Notes: generated by a model from the sequence alone, not told the origin. A DNA stretch of 6,023 nucleotides from Pseudomonadota bacterium (GCA_018241865.1 JAFECY010000191.1:1-6023), one strand, 5' to 3'. Positions 1 through 6,023 are shown, counted from the stretch's first letter. A program made the numbers and translations.

Positions 1-603
1 AGTGTCGGCCCGAATGGCACGATGCACAAAGATGTCACCGTCAATTACGAAGTCGATAAGACCGTGCGCTACGTGCAGCAACCGATGGGCGGCATCAAGC
101 GCCTGTCGGTGGCGGTGGTGGTCAACTACAAGCGCGAAACCGACAAAGCCGGCAAAGTCACCAACAAACCCTTGACCGATGCGGAAAAAGCGCAAATCAC
201 CGATCTGGTCAAGGAAGCAATGGGCTTCAACAAAGATCGTGGCGACACGCTCAATGTGGTCAATAGTCCGTTCGCCACGGAAAAAGAAAAGATTGATGCC
301 GGCCCGTTCTGGAAGCAACCGGAAACTTGGTCGAGTGCTGGGTATTATGGCAAGTGGGCATTGATTCTTGCTGTCATTGCTTATCTGTATTTCACCTTCC
401 TCAAGCCGATTATCGGTCGCATCGGTGAAGCCCTGAAACCGCAACCGATCCGCTTGGTGCATGACGAAGGCGGCAACGATGAAGAAGGCGAACACATGCC
501 GCGCGGCTATGAGTCCAACTTAGAGCGCGCCAAGCAGCTTGCGCGCGATGATCCTAAAATGGTAGCCAACGTGGTCAAGACATGGGTGGGGGGAAATGAG
601 TGA
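1..603 (+). CDS. fliF: FliF, flagellar MS-ring protein, C-terminal part (5' end outside window)
   Basis: The reading frame is open from base 1 and ends at the TGA at 601-603, giving the last 200 residues of a protein normally about 550-570 residues long; the ATG at 22 is internal, not the start. FliF multimerises in the inner membrane into the MS ring, the platform for the export gate and rotor. Visible here are the end of the periplasmic ring-building domain, with the family-typical stretch NYEVDKTVRYVQQPMGGIKR, then RLSVAVVVNYK. A second hydrophobic membrane segment follows (WALILAVIAYLYFTFLKPII, about bases 355-414), then a charged cytoplasmic tail. The tail ends in LERAKQLARDDPKMVANVVK and a WVGGNE terminus, the conserved segment that docks onto the N-terminal domain of FliG. 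It overlaps fliG by 8 bases. Nothing is broken in the visible part. The identification is firm; the missing N-terminus is a window effect. Confidence 0.97.
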   Translation, partial: SVGPNGTMHKDVTVNYEVDKTVRYVQQPMGGIKRLSVAVVVNYKRETDKAGKVTNKPLTDAEKAQITDLVKEAMGFNKDRGDTLNVVNSPFATEKEKIDAGPFWKQPETWSSAGYYGKWALILAVIAYLYFTFLKPIIGRIGEALKPQPIRLVHDEGGNDEEGEHMPRGYESNLERAKQLARDDPKMVANVVKTWVGGNE

Positions 604-1591
604 CGCAGGGATAGAAAAAGGCGCGATCCTGATGCTAGCCCTCGGCGAGGACGAAGCAGCCGAGGTCATGAAATATCTCGGCCCGCGCGAAGTGCAAAAG
701 CTGGGCGCGGCGATGTCGGCGATGAAAAGCGTCGGCAATTATCAACTGGAAACGGTGCTGCAGGATTTCCGCGAGCAAACCGAAGAAGCCTCGGCGCTCG
801 GCGTCGATTCCGACGAATACATCCGCCAAGTGTTGACCAAGGCACTGGGCGACGACAAGGCGGCTTCCCTGCTCAATCGCATTCTCGGCTCCAAGGATTC
901 CAGCGGCATCGAAAGCCTGAAGTGGATGGATGCACAATCGGTCGCCGAATTGATCCGCAACGAACATCCGCAAATCATCGCTACGATCTTGGTGCACTTG
1001 GAGCGCTATCACGCTTGCGAAGTGCTGGATCATTTCACCGAACGTTTGCGCAACGACGTGGTGCTGCGCATCGCCACGCTCGATGGCGTGCAGCCGGCGG
1101 CGCTGCGTGAATTGAACGAAGTGCTGACCAAGCTGTTGTCCGGCAACGAGAGCATCAAGAAAAAACCGATGGGCGGCGTCCGCACCGCTGCTGAAATTCT
1201 CAATTTCCTGTCCAACGAAAACGAGCAATCGGTGCTATCGAATCTGAAGAACTACGACGCCGACATGGCACAGAAGATCATGGACGAGATGTTCGTGTTC
1301 GACAACGTGCTCGACTTGGAAGATCGCGCCATTCAAACTCTGCTGCGCGAAGTGCAGTCCGAATCGCTGATCGTCGCCTTGAAAGGCGCGAATACCGAAC
1401 TACGCGAAAAATTCTTCAAGAACATGTCGTCACGCGCCGCCGAGATGATGCGCGAAGACCTCGATTCCAAAGGGCCGGTACGCTTGTCCGAAGTCGAAGC
1501 ACAGCAGAAAGAAATTTTGCAGATCATCCGCCGCTTAGCCGACGAAGGCCAGATTATGTTAGGCGGCAAGGGAGACGACGCTTATGTCTGA
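596..1591 (+). CDS. fliG: FliG, flagellar motor switch / rotor protein
   Basis: FliG is the C-ring protein that binds FliF and interacts electrostatically with stator MotA to make torque; with FliM and FliN it sets rotation direction. The 331-residue product equals the length of the E. coli protein. The N-terminal FliF-binding domain covers about residues 1-95. The middle domain carries the EHPQ motif at 123-126 (NEHPQIIATILVHL), part of the FliM-binding surface. A Gly-Gly hinge follows (PMGGVRTAAEIL, 191-202), then MFVFDNVLDL (232-241). The C-terminal torque domain keeps the charged residues matching E. coli K264, R281, D288 and D289, here K263, R280, E287 and D288, so one Asp is conservatively Glu. 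ATG 596 lies inside the last codons of fliF (ATGAGTGA overlap) with a G-rich stretch just upstream, and it gives the standard MSDAGIEKGA start. Translation is probably coupled to fliF. Confidence 0.98.
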   Translation: MSDAGIEKGAILMLALGEDEAAEVMKYLGPREVQKLGAAMSAMKSVGNYQLETVLQDFREQTEEASALGVDSDEYIRQVLTKALGDDKAASLLNRILGSKDSSGIESLKWMDAQSVAELIRNEHPQIIATILVHLERYHACEVLDHFTERLRNDVVLRIATLDGVQPAALRELNEVLTKLLSGNESIKKKPMGGVRTAAEILNFLSNENEQSVLSNLKNYDADMAQKIMDEMFVFDNVLDLEDRAIQTLLREVQSESLIVALKGANTELREKFFKNMSSRAAEMMREDLDSKGPVRLSEVEAQQKEILQIIRRLADEGQIMLGGKGDDAYV

Positions 1592-2246
1592 TGTGCTGAT
1601 TCCGAAAGAAAAGCAATCGGCTTTCCAGCGTTGGGAGATGCATTCTTTCGGCGACGAGCGCCCTAGCGTGCGCGCTGCTACGGCGGCTTCTTCGGCGGTG
1701 GCGCCTAAAGTGACCATCGAAGAATTGGCCGTCATCCGCGAAGAAGCACGCGCCAAAGGCCATGCCGAAGGCTTGGAAGAAGGCCGCGTCGCCGGCTTCG
1801 CGCAAGGGCAAGCCGATGCCGCCGCGCAAGCGCATCTGCTGCGCCAGATCGCCGCGCAACTCGGTGCGGAAGCAGCACAAGCCGATGAATTGATCGCACG
1901 CGATGTCATGAACCTAGCACTGGATTTCAGCCGCGCCATGCTGCGGACTGCCTTGTCGGTGCGCCCGGAACTGGTGTTGCCGGTGGTGGCCGAAGCGATT
2001 CGTTATCTGCCCAGCCTGCAACAGCCAGCGCTGTTGATGCTGCATCCCGCCGATGCGCAAATCGTCAAAAATCATTTGCAGGACGAGCTGGACAAAGCCG
2101 GCTGGCGGCTGGTCGAAGACCCGCAAATACAGCGTGGCGGCTGCCGCATCGATACTGCCAGCAACCAGATCGACGCCACCCTTGAAACCCGCTGGCAGCG
2201 TTTGACCGAAGCGCTCGGCCAAAACAGCGAGTGGCTCAATCCATGA
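1584..2246 (+). CDS. fliH: FliH, flagellar export ATPase regulator/linker
   Basis: FliH dimerises, binds the N-terminus of the ATPase FliI, restrains its activity and links it to FliN in the C ring and FlhA at the export gate. The 220-residue protein has the family layout. A variable N-terminus contains a Trp (W17, in FQRWEMHSF), a residue type used for FliN/FlhA contact in studied homologues. A helix follows with five glycines at exact four-residue spacing (G59, G63, G67, G71, G75), the GxxxG ladder characteristic of FliH. Then comes an Ala/Gln-rich helix (76-105) and a C-terminal FliI-binding domain (about 106-215) with [11 protein letters not shown] and the [20 protein letters not shown] signature shared with V/F-type ATPase peripheral stalk E/delta-like proteins. 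ATG 1584 overlaps the fliG stop by 8 bases and is preceded by an AAGGGAGA Shine-Dalgarno-like sequence at 1568-1575. It runs into fliI with a 4-base overlap. Confidence 0.95.
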   Translation: MSDVLIPKEKQSAFQRWEMHSFGDERPSVRAATAASSAVAPKVTIEELAVIREEARAKGHAEGLEEGRVAGFAQGQADAAAQAHLLRQIAAQLGAEAAQADELIARDVMNLALDFSRAMLRTALSVRPELVLPVVAEAIRYLPSLQQPALLMLHPADAQIVKNHLQDELDKAGWRLVEDPQIQRGGCRIDTASNQIDATLETRWQRLTEALGQNSEWLNP

Positions 2247-3646
2247 TCGGCCAGGCCGTCCGCAGCGGTCGCTGGCAATCCTATCTGCGCGATTGCAGCG
2301 CCCTCTTGGCCATCGCCGAACCGATGCAGGTGTCGGGTCGCGTGACGCGCGTCGCCGGTTTGGTGATGGAAGCCGTCGGCCTGAAACTCGCAGTCGGCAG
2401 CGCCTGCACCATTCCGCTGCCGAACGGCGCGAAGATCGAAGCCGAAGTCGTCGGCTTCAACGAAGACAAACTGTTTCTCATGCCGCAAAGCGATGTCGAA
2501 GGCATCGTCCCCGGCACCCGCGTCTTTCCGGTTGAGGTGGTGCATTCGCTGCCGCGCGCCGGTGCAGTCGATCATCCGCGCCGACGACCGAGCGATCGCG
2601 GCCGCCATCTGCCGGTCGGCGACGAATTGCTGGGCCGCGTGCTGGATGGTTCCGGCCGCCCGCTCGACAATCTCGGCTCGCTCAACGCCAGCCATGCCGC
2701 ACCGCTCAACGTGCGCGCCGCCAATCCTCTCGGACGCGAACCGATTTCCCATATCCTCGATGTCGGCATACGCGCCATCAATGCCATGCTGACTGTCGGC
2801 CGCGGCCAGCGCATGGGCTTGTTCGCCGGTTCTGGTGTCGGCAAATCGGTGCTGCTCGGCATGATGGCGCGCTACACCAGCGCCGATGTCATCGTGGTCG
2901 GTCTGATCGGTGAACGCGGCCGCGAGGTCAAGGAATTCATCGAACAAATTCTCGGCGCGGAAGGCTTGGCGCGCTCGGTGGTAGTCGCCGCCCCGGCCGA
3001 CACGCCGCCATTGATGCGGCTACAGGGGGCGGCCTACGCCACTGCCATCGCCGAACATTTCCGCGACGAAGGCAAGCATGTCTTGCTCATCATGGATTCG
3101 CTCACCCGCTATGCTATGGCGCAGCGTGAAATCGCGCTGGCAATTGGCGAGCCGCCCGCCACCAAAGGCTATCCGCCTTCCGTGTTCGCCAAGCTGCCGG
3201 CCCTGGTTGAGCGCGCCGGCAACGGCCGTCCGGGTGGCGGCTCGATCACCGCGTTCTATACTGTATTGACCGAAGGCGACGATCAGCAAGACCCGATCGC
3301 CGATGCGGCGCGCGCCATTTTGGACGGCCACATCGTGCTGGACCGGGCGCTGGCCGAAGCCGGACATTATCCAGCCATTGATGTGGAGCAATCGATCAGT
3401 CGTGCAATGCACAATATTACTGAACCGGCACACCAACAATTGACGCGCAAGCTGAAACAGCTAACATCACGGTATCAGCGCAATCGCGACTTAATCAGCG
3501 TTGGCGCTTACAGTCCGGGTTCGGATCCGGTGCTGGACGAGGCAATTGCGCTGCACCCGAAAATAGAGACATTTTTACAACAAGATATCCCTGAACGCGC
3601 TGACATAAACGAGAGCTTGAGCCAACTTACCGCTCTGTTCGCGTGA
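2243..3646 (+). CDS. fliI: FliI, flagellum-specific type III export ATPase
   Basis: FliI is the hexameric cytoplasmic ATPase, homologous to the F1 beta subunit, that delivers and unfolds export substrates at the flagellar gate. With the ATG at 2243 it has 467 residues. An N-terminal beta-barrel-like domain covers about residues 1-95, then [16 protein letters not shown] (127-142). The Walker A loop is GSGVGKS (196-202). GERGREV (223-229) carries the expected catalytic Glu224. Walker B is LLIMD ending at Asp285, followed by [20 protein letters not shown] and [20 protein letters not shown], both hallmarks of FliI/SctN. A helical C-terminal domain follows. All catalytic residues are present. Start choice: ATG 2243 makes the classic ATGA overlap with the fliH stop; an in-frame GTG at 2231 would add four residues (MAQS) but has no better ribosome binding site. 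The gene is followed by a 34-base gap to fliJ. Function is certain; the start is likely. Confidence 0.97.
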   Translation: MIGQAVRSGRWQSYLRDCSALLAIAEPMQVSGRVTRVAGLVMEAVGLKLAVGSACTIPLPNGAKIEAEVVGFNEDKLFLMPQSDVEGIVPGTRVFPVEVVHSLPRAGAVDHPRRRPSDRGRHLPVGDELLGRVLDGSGRPLDNLGSLNASHAAPLNVRAANPLGREPISHILDVGIRAINAMLTVGRGQRMGLFAGSGVGKSVLLGMMARYTSADVIVVGLIGERGREVKEFIEQILGAEGLARSVVVAAPADTPPLMRLQGAAYATAIAEHFRDEGKHVLLIMDSLTRYAMAQREIALAIGEPPATKGYPPSVFAKLPALVERAGNGRPGGGSITAFYTVLTEGDDQQDPIADAARAILDGHIVLDRALAEAGHYPAIDVEQSISRAMHNITEPAHQQLTRKLKQLTSRYQRNRDLISVGAYSPGSDPVLDEAIALHPKIETFLQQDIPERADINESLSQLTALFA

Positions 3647-3680
3647 TTGAATTGCGCCAAGCACGATTACCATTTCAATT

Positions 3681-4121
3681 ATGGCCAACCTGTCCGCATT
3701 GACTACCCTGATCGATCTCGCGTCGAAAGACAGCGACAATGCCGCCAAAAAGCTGGGACAAGCTCTGCGCATGGCGGAAGACACGGAGCAGAAATTGAAC
3801 CTGCTGCTGAATTACCGCGACGAATACGCCGCACGCTTTCAGACCAGCATGACAGCCGGCCTAACGGCAGTGGATTATCGGAATTTTCGGCATTTCATCG
3901 AAAAGCTGGATGCGGCAATCGAAGGCCAGCAATCCATTGTGATGGCGGCCAAGCACCAGACCGAAATCGAACGCAAATCTTGGCAGGATTGCGAGCGCAA
4001 GCGGATGTCCTACGACACGCTGGCAAGCCGAGCAGAGAAACAGTTGCAGCAACAGGAAAACAAACGCGACCAGAAGCAGACTGACGAACACGCAGCGCGT
4101 GCCGCAATGCATAAACGATAG
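3681..4121 (+). CDS. fliJ: FliJ, flagellar export chaperone / ATPase stalk protein
   Basis: FliJ is a small antiparallel coiled-coil protein that inserts into the FliI hexamer like the gamma subunit of F1, contacts FlhA and helps couple export to proton-motive force. The 146-residue product matches the usual length (about 147 in Salmonella). It is almost entirely helical by composition, rich in Lys, Glu, Gln and Ala, with FliJ-typical features: an N-terminal LIDLASKDSDNAAKKLG, then QKLNLLLNYRDEYAARF (37-53), NFRHFIEKLDAAI (68-80), and a Lys/Gln/Glu-rich C-terminal helix ending AAMHKR. Position directly after fliI supports the call. The ATG at 3681 is the only ATG/GTG/TTG start between the upstream in-frame TGA (3648-3650) and the conserved protein, yet no purine-rich ribosome binding site is visible before it. 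An overlapping open frame at 3647-4084 is a shadow of this gene. Confidence 0.93.
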   Translation: MANLSALTTLIDLASKDSDNAAKKLGQALRMAEDTEQKLNLLLNYRDEYAARFQTSMTAGLTAVDYRNFRHFIEKLDAAIEGQQSIVMAAKHQTEIERKSWQDCERKRMSYDTLASRAEKQLQQQENKRDQKQTDEHAARAAMHKR

Positions 4122-4136
4122 ACAAACGGTGACATC

Positions 4137-5324
4137 ATGCAAACGCCAGCCATCCTGAATCCTGCCAGCGCCGTGTCGGCGCAGAAATCGCCCCCCTCAT
4201 CGACCAACGGTGCAGGCGGCGATAGCGCGTTCCAGAACATGCTGTCGCAACAAGTCGCCGAACGTCAACCCAACAAGCCGGCAGACAACACACAACAAGC
4301 CAAGCCTGCCGACAATCAAAACACGCCAGCGCCACCCGGCGACGCGAAGAATACGGCCGCCAAATCGACCGATGAGGGAAAGACGGCACAAGCCGCCGAT
4401 AAGCCTCGACAAGACGATGACAAGAAAGTCGCCGACGACGGCACAGCCATCCCGCCGACTGCTACCGAATTGATCGCCCAAGCGCTGAACGTGCCGGTGC
4501 GCGCCGACACCACCCCGGTCGAGGCTAAGGACAAAACGGATGCCGCCAAGGATGCCGCACTCTCCCCGCTGGCGCGTTTGCGTCTGAGCACCGCCCCCGA
4601 TAACGCACCCAAGGCCGATCTCAAAGACACGAAAACCGCGACCGAACGCGCCGCCAAACCCGGTGCAGCGGCCGCCAGCGCTACCGACTTCGGCGCAGCC
4701 GTCAAACAAGCCGCCGGCGAGCATCGGCAGGCATCCGCCGAGACGTTTGCCGAGGTACATGCCGCCCAAATCAAGGGCATCGCTTTGCAAGCAGATGACA
4801 ATGCACCGGCCGTCGCGCTCAACGCCGCGCCCACTCATCTGCAACAAGCCGGCTTCGAGTTGACGCAAGCCGCCGGCCAAGCCGAACGCCTAACGCCGCG
4901 TGTCGGCACGCCAGCTTGGGATCAGGCGCTGGGACAAAAAGTGGTATGGATGGTTGCCGGCACACAGCAATCGGCTTCGCTCACGCTCAACCCGCCCGAC
5001 CTCGGTCCGCTGCAAGTCGTCCTCAACGTTCACAACGGCCATGCCGACGCCAGCTTCTACGCCGCGCAACCGGAAGTTCGTCAAGCACTGGAAGCCGCAC
5101 TGCCGAAGCTACGCGACATGATGAGCGATTCCGGCATACAGTTGGGACAAACATCGGTCAGCGCCGGCACGCCCGATCAATTCAACCAAGCCGCGCAGCA
5201 ACAGGCACACGCTGCTTCCCGCCAGAGCGGCCAAAGTTCTGCTTCAACCAGCGCCGACACCACGACTGTCGTACGCACCCAGATCCTCCGTAGCGGACAA
5301 GGTCTGGTCGATACCTTCGTCTAA
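4137..5324 (+). CDS. fliK: FliK, hook-length control protein
   Basis: FliK is exported during hook growth, acts as a molecular ruler and, through its C-terminal domain, switches FlhB from rod/hook to filament substrate specificity. The 395-residue size is close to the Salmonella protein (405). Residues about 1-245 are low-complexity, rich in Ala, Asp, Lys, Thr, Gln and Pro, and contain no Cys, as expected of an exported, mostly unfolded ruler. The conserved C-terminal Flg_hook-type domain spans about 252-355: GTPAWDQALGQKVVWMVAG (257-275), the signature SLTLNPPDLGPLQV (281-294), then VHNGHADASFYAAQPEVRQA and LEAALPKLRDMM. A Gln/Ser/Thr-rich tail ends RSGQGLVDTFV, a common betaproteobacterial FliK ending. 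ATG 4137 follows fliJ by 15 bases and has GGTGA at 4128-4132. The N-terminal half is poorly conserved, so the name rests on the C-terminal motif and gene order. Confidence 0.95.
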   Translation: MQTPAILNPASAVSAQKSPPSSTNGAGGDSAFQNMLSQQVAERQPNKPADNTQQAKPADNQNTPAPPGDAKNTAAKSTDEGKTAQAADKPRQDDDKKVADDGTAIPPTATELIAQALNVPVRADTTPVEAKDKTDAAKDAALSPLARLRLSTAPDNAPKADLKDTKTATERAAKPGAAAASATDFGAAVKQAAGEHRQASAETFAEVHAAQIKGIALQADDNAPAVALNAAPTHLQQAGFELTQAAGQAERLTPRVGTPAWDQALGQKVVWMVAGTQQSASLTLNPPDLGPLQVVLNVHNGHADASFYAAQPEVRQALEAALPKLRDMMSDSGIQLGQTSVSAGTPDQFNQAAQQQAHAASRQSGQSSASTSADTTTVVRTQILRSGQGLVDTFV

Positions 5325-5331
5325 GGCTACA

Positions 5332-5439
5332 CTGAATAAGTTACTGCGCGGAGCAATCTGCGGCCTGCGGTGCTCACCGTACCATACGTACGGCTGCGCT
5401 CCTCGATCACAGCTTGCTCCGCTCGCTACACTTATTCAG
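5332..5439. repeat. ~108-base imperfect palindrome (REP/MITE-like element) after fliK
   Basis: Seven bases after the fliK stop begins a long imperfect inverted repeat. CTGAATAAG (5332-5340) pairs perfectly with CTTATTCAG (5431-5439). After a 7/8-base internal loop, GCGGAGCAA (5348-5356) pairs perfectly with TTGCTCCGC (5414-5422), followed by CTG/CAG (5358-5360 with 5410-5412). The centre has CCGTAC/GTACGG (5377-5382 with 5388-5393) around a five-base loop, with further partial pairing outside it. On RNA it would form one long cruciform-like hairpin. It has no coding content on either strand and no T-tract, so it is not a typical intrinsic terminator. Sharp terminal inverted repeats plus a folded body resemble REP/BIME or miniature transposable elements; that class is inferred from shape alone. 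It could also protect the 3' end of the fliF-fliK mRNA or reduce read-through. Confidence 0.7.
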
Positions 5440-5477
5440 CGCATCCCTAACCTTCTCTTGCATGCATCGCTCCACCA

Positions 5478-5495
5478 CGCCATTCCACTATGGCG
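5478..5495. other. Small stem-loop in the fliK-fliL gap
   Basis: CGCCAT (5478-5483) and ATGGCG (5490-5495) form a perfect six-base stem around a six-base loop. No T-run follows, so terminator function is not supported. It may be incidental. Confidence 0.3.
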
Positions 5496-5608
5496 CGGCG
5501 GGCTTTCGGCGTAACATAAGCGGCGCACAGTACAAGGTGCGAATATGGCGCGATCACTGAGGGCAGCATAAGCGCAGATATGCAGCCGCTTCCCCTCTCT
5601 TTTCATCG

Positions 5609-5637
5609 CATACAGCGTCGTGATTTTTCACGATAAT
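5609..5637 (+). promoter_or_regulatory. Weak candidate promoter for fliL
   Basis: GATAAT (5632-5637) matches five of six bases of the sigma-70 -10 box. Seventeen bases upstream, CATACA (5609-5614) matches only the ACA of the -35 box. The same place can be read as a sigma-28-like -10, CACGATAA (5629-5636), against GCCGATAA, but the upstream box is poor. Transcription would start near 5644 and give a leader of about 34 bases before fliL. The 353-base gap makes a promoter here plausible, but the sequence match is weak. Confidence 0.25.
5618..5633. promoter_or_regulatory. Stem-loop with T4 loop overlapping the candidate -10 box of fliL
   Basis: TCGTGA (5618-5623) and TCACGA (5628-5633) form a perfect six-base inverted repeat around TTTT. 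As DNA it is a small operator-like palindrome that would overlap the candidate promoter. As RNA it would be a short hairpin about 45 bases before the fliL start. No T-tract follows, so a terminator is unlikely. Role unknown. Confidence 0.35.
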
Positions 5638-5666
5638 CAAATCAATCGCAGCAGTAAGGCAGGATC

Positions 5667-5671
5667 GAGGA
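5667..5671 (+). promoter_or_regulatory. Ribosome binding site of fliL
   Basis: GAGGA lies six bases before the ATG at 5678 and is the best Shine-Dalgarno match in this part of the window. It fixes the fliL start. Confidence 0.75.
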
Positions 5672-5677
5672 CAACAC

Positions 5678-6023
5678 ATGGCGACAGCACCCAAGGCAGT
5701 TCCAAAGGCACCAGCAGGCAAGGCGTCGGCACAGGAAGCGCCACCACCACCAGCGCCCAAAAAATCGGGCAAGAAGACGATGCTCATCGTCATCGTGTTG
5801 GTGTTGCTGCTCGCTGGCGGAGGCGGCGCGGCTTGGTTTTTCATGAATCAGGGCGGGGATGCACCCGCTGGTGAAGGCGAAGCCGGCGCGACCAAGGCAA
5901 CGCACAAAAAAAAGGAACCGCCCAAAGCACCGGTCTTCATGGTGGTCGAGCCTTTTACCGTCAATTTGCAACCGGACGAATCCGGTGGCGATCGTTACCT
6001 ACAAGTGGCGTTTTCGCTGCAGG
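5678..6023 (+). CDS. fliL: FliL, flagellar basal body-associated membrane protein, N-terminal part (3' end outside window)
   Basis: The frame is open from ATG 5678 to the window edge (115 complete codons); FliL proteins usually have about 150-180 residues, so roughly the last third is missing. FliL is a single-pass inner-membrane protein whose periplasmic domain surrounds stator units and supports torque and motility. Visible parts are a cytoplasmic Ala/Pro/Lys-rich N-terminus (1-33, with a PPPP run at 22-25), a membrane helix at about 34-55 (TMLIVIVLVLLLAGGGGAAW), an acidic Gly/Ala linker, KKKEPP, and the start of the FliL domain with FMVVEPFTVNLQPD (87-100) and DRYLQVAFSL, which are family hallmarks. 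GAGGA precedes the start. It is separated from fliK by 353 bases and probably heads the next unit. The codons AAA-AAA-AAG at 5906-5914 form an A8 tract. Identification is strong although partial. Confidence 0.93.
   Translation, partial: MATAPKAVPKAPAGKASAQEAPPPPAPKKSGKKTMLIVIVLVLLLAGGGGAAWFFMNQGGDAPAGEGEAGATKATHKKKEPPKAPVFMVVEPFTVNLQPDESGGDRYLQVAFSLQ

Larger units (their letters stand above)
5440..5677 (+). other. Intergenic region between the palindrome and fliL
   Basis: This stretch holds no gene that I can support. It contains two small stem-loops, at 5478-5495 and 5618-5633. It has an 8-base direct repeat CATAAGCG (5515-5522 and 5567-5574) and a 7-base inverted pair AAGCGGC/GCCGCTT (5518-5524 and 5585-5591), none clearly beyond chance. 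The most likely role is the upstream regulatory and leader region of fliL. I found no convincing sigma-54 site: TGGCGCG near 5546 lacks a correctly spaced GC element. Confidence 0.6.

Noticed and set aside
635..1228. 197-codon minus-strand open frame antisense to fliG
   Set aside because: Shadow of fliG, which is complete and conserved over its full length.
2072..2947. 291-codon open frame on the minus strand across the fliH end and fliI
   Set aside because: It lies antisense to a fully conserved FliI, has a His/Asp/Ala-rich composition typical of frames shadowing GC-rich genes, and matches no family I recognise.
3647..4084. 145-codon + strand frame beginning TTG right after the fliI stop
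   Set aside because: It overlaps fliJ in another frame; only the fliJ frame gives a coiled-coil protein matching the family, and this product is Arg/Gly/Gln-rich without any family features.
4197..4880. 227-codon minus-strand open frame antisense to fliK
   Set aside because: Gly/Arg/Leu/Cys-rich shadow of the low-complexity fliK sequence, with no recognisable domain or ribosome binding site.
5332..5450. Palindrome as an intrinsic terminator or integron attC site
   Set aside because: No T-tract follows either side of the stem, and no correctly placed RYYYAAC/GTTRRRY pair is present for attC.
5546..5563. Sigma-54-like TGGCGCG upstream of fliL
   Set aside because: The GC of a -12 element is not at the required spacing from the GG; the bases there read GA.
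5545..5571. Eight-codon ORF (ATG GCG ... TAA) preceded by AAGGTG at 5534-5539
   Set aside because: It could be a leader peptide, but it is too short, has no attenuation-type codon run or following terminator, and such ORFs are common by chance.
5620..5874. 84-codon + strand frame overlapping the fliL start
   Set aside because: The fliL frame from 5678 has a good ribosome binding site, a membrane helix and FliL motifs; this one is an out-of-frame shadow.

Overview
The window is a contiguous stretch of a flagellar basal-body and export gene cluster, all on the + strand, in the order fliF (3' end), fliG, fliH, fliI, fliJ, fliK, then a 353-base gap and fliL (5' part). Gene order, the intact FliF/FliG/FliH/FliI sequences, the Proteobacteria-type FliK and the moderately GC-rich, NNC/NNG-favouring codon use suggest a polarly or peritrichously flagellated Gram-negative, most likely a betaproteobacterium. 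The Oxalobacteraceae or Gallionella-like groups are guesses, not demonstrated.

Layout: 1-603 encodes the C-terminal 200 residues of the MS-ring protein FliF. 596-1591 is the rotor/switch protein FliG. 1584-2246 is the ATPase regulator FliH. 2243-3646 is the export ATPase FliI. 3681-4121 is the coiled-coil export factor FliJ. 4137-5324 is the hook-length control protein FliK. 5325-5677 has no convincing gene; it holds a strong imperfect palindrome of about 108 bases just after fliK, some small stem-loops and a weak promoter candidate before fliL. 5678-6023 begins the membrane protein FliL and runs off the window.

How they work together: FliF forms the inner-membrane ring and its cytoplasmic tail carries FliG, which receives torque from the stator. 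FliH, FliI and FliJ form the cytoplasmic ATPase complex of the flagellar type III export gate, with FliH binding FliI and FliJ acting as its central stalk. FliK is exported, measures the hook and switches the gate to filament-type substrates. FliL sits at the stator-rotor interface. fliF-G-H-I overlap at their ends, which indicates one polycistronic mRNA with translational coupling. The gap before fliL suggests that a second unit (typically fliLMNOPQR) starts there.

I see no undescribed system. The coding part is a normal flagellar operon. The least explained sequence is the palindromic element at 5332-5439, which looks like a dispersed REP/MITE-like intergenic repeat. Smaller curiosities are two geometrically identical 8-base gene overlaps, a fliJ start with no visible ribosome binding site, and an in-frame A-AAA-AAG slippery heptamer early in fliL.
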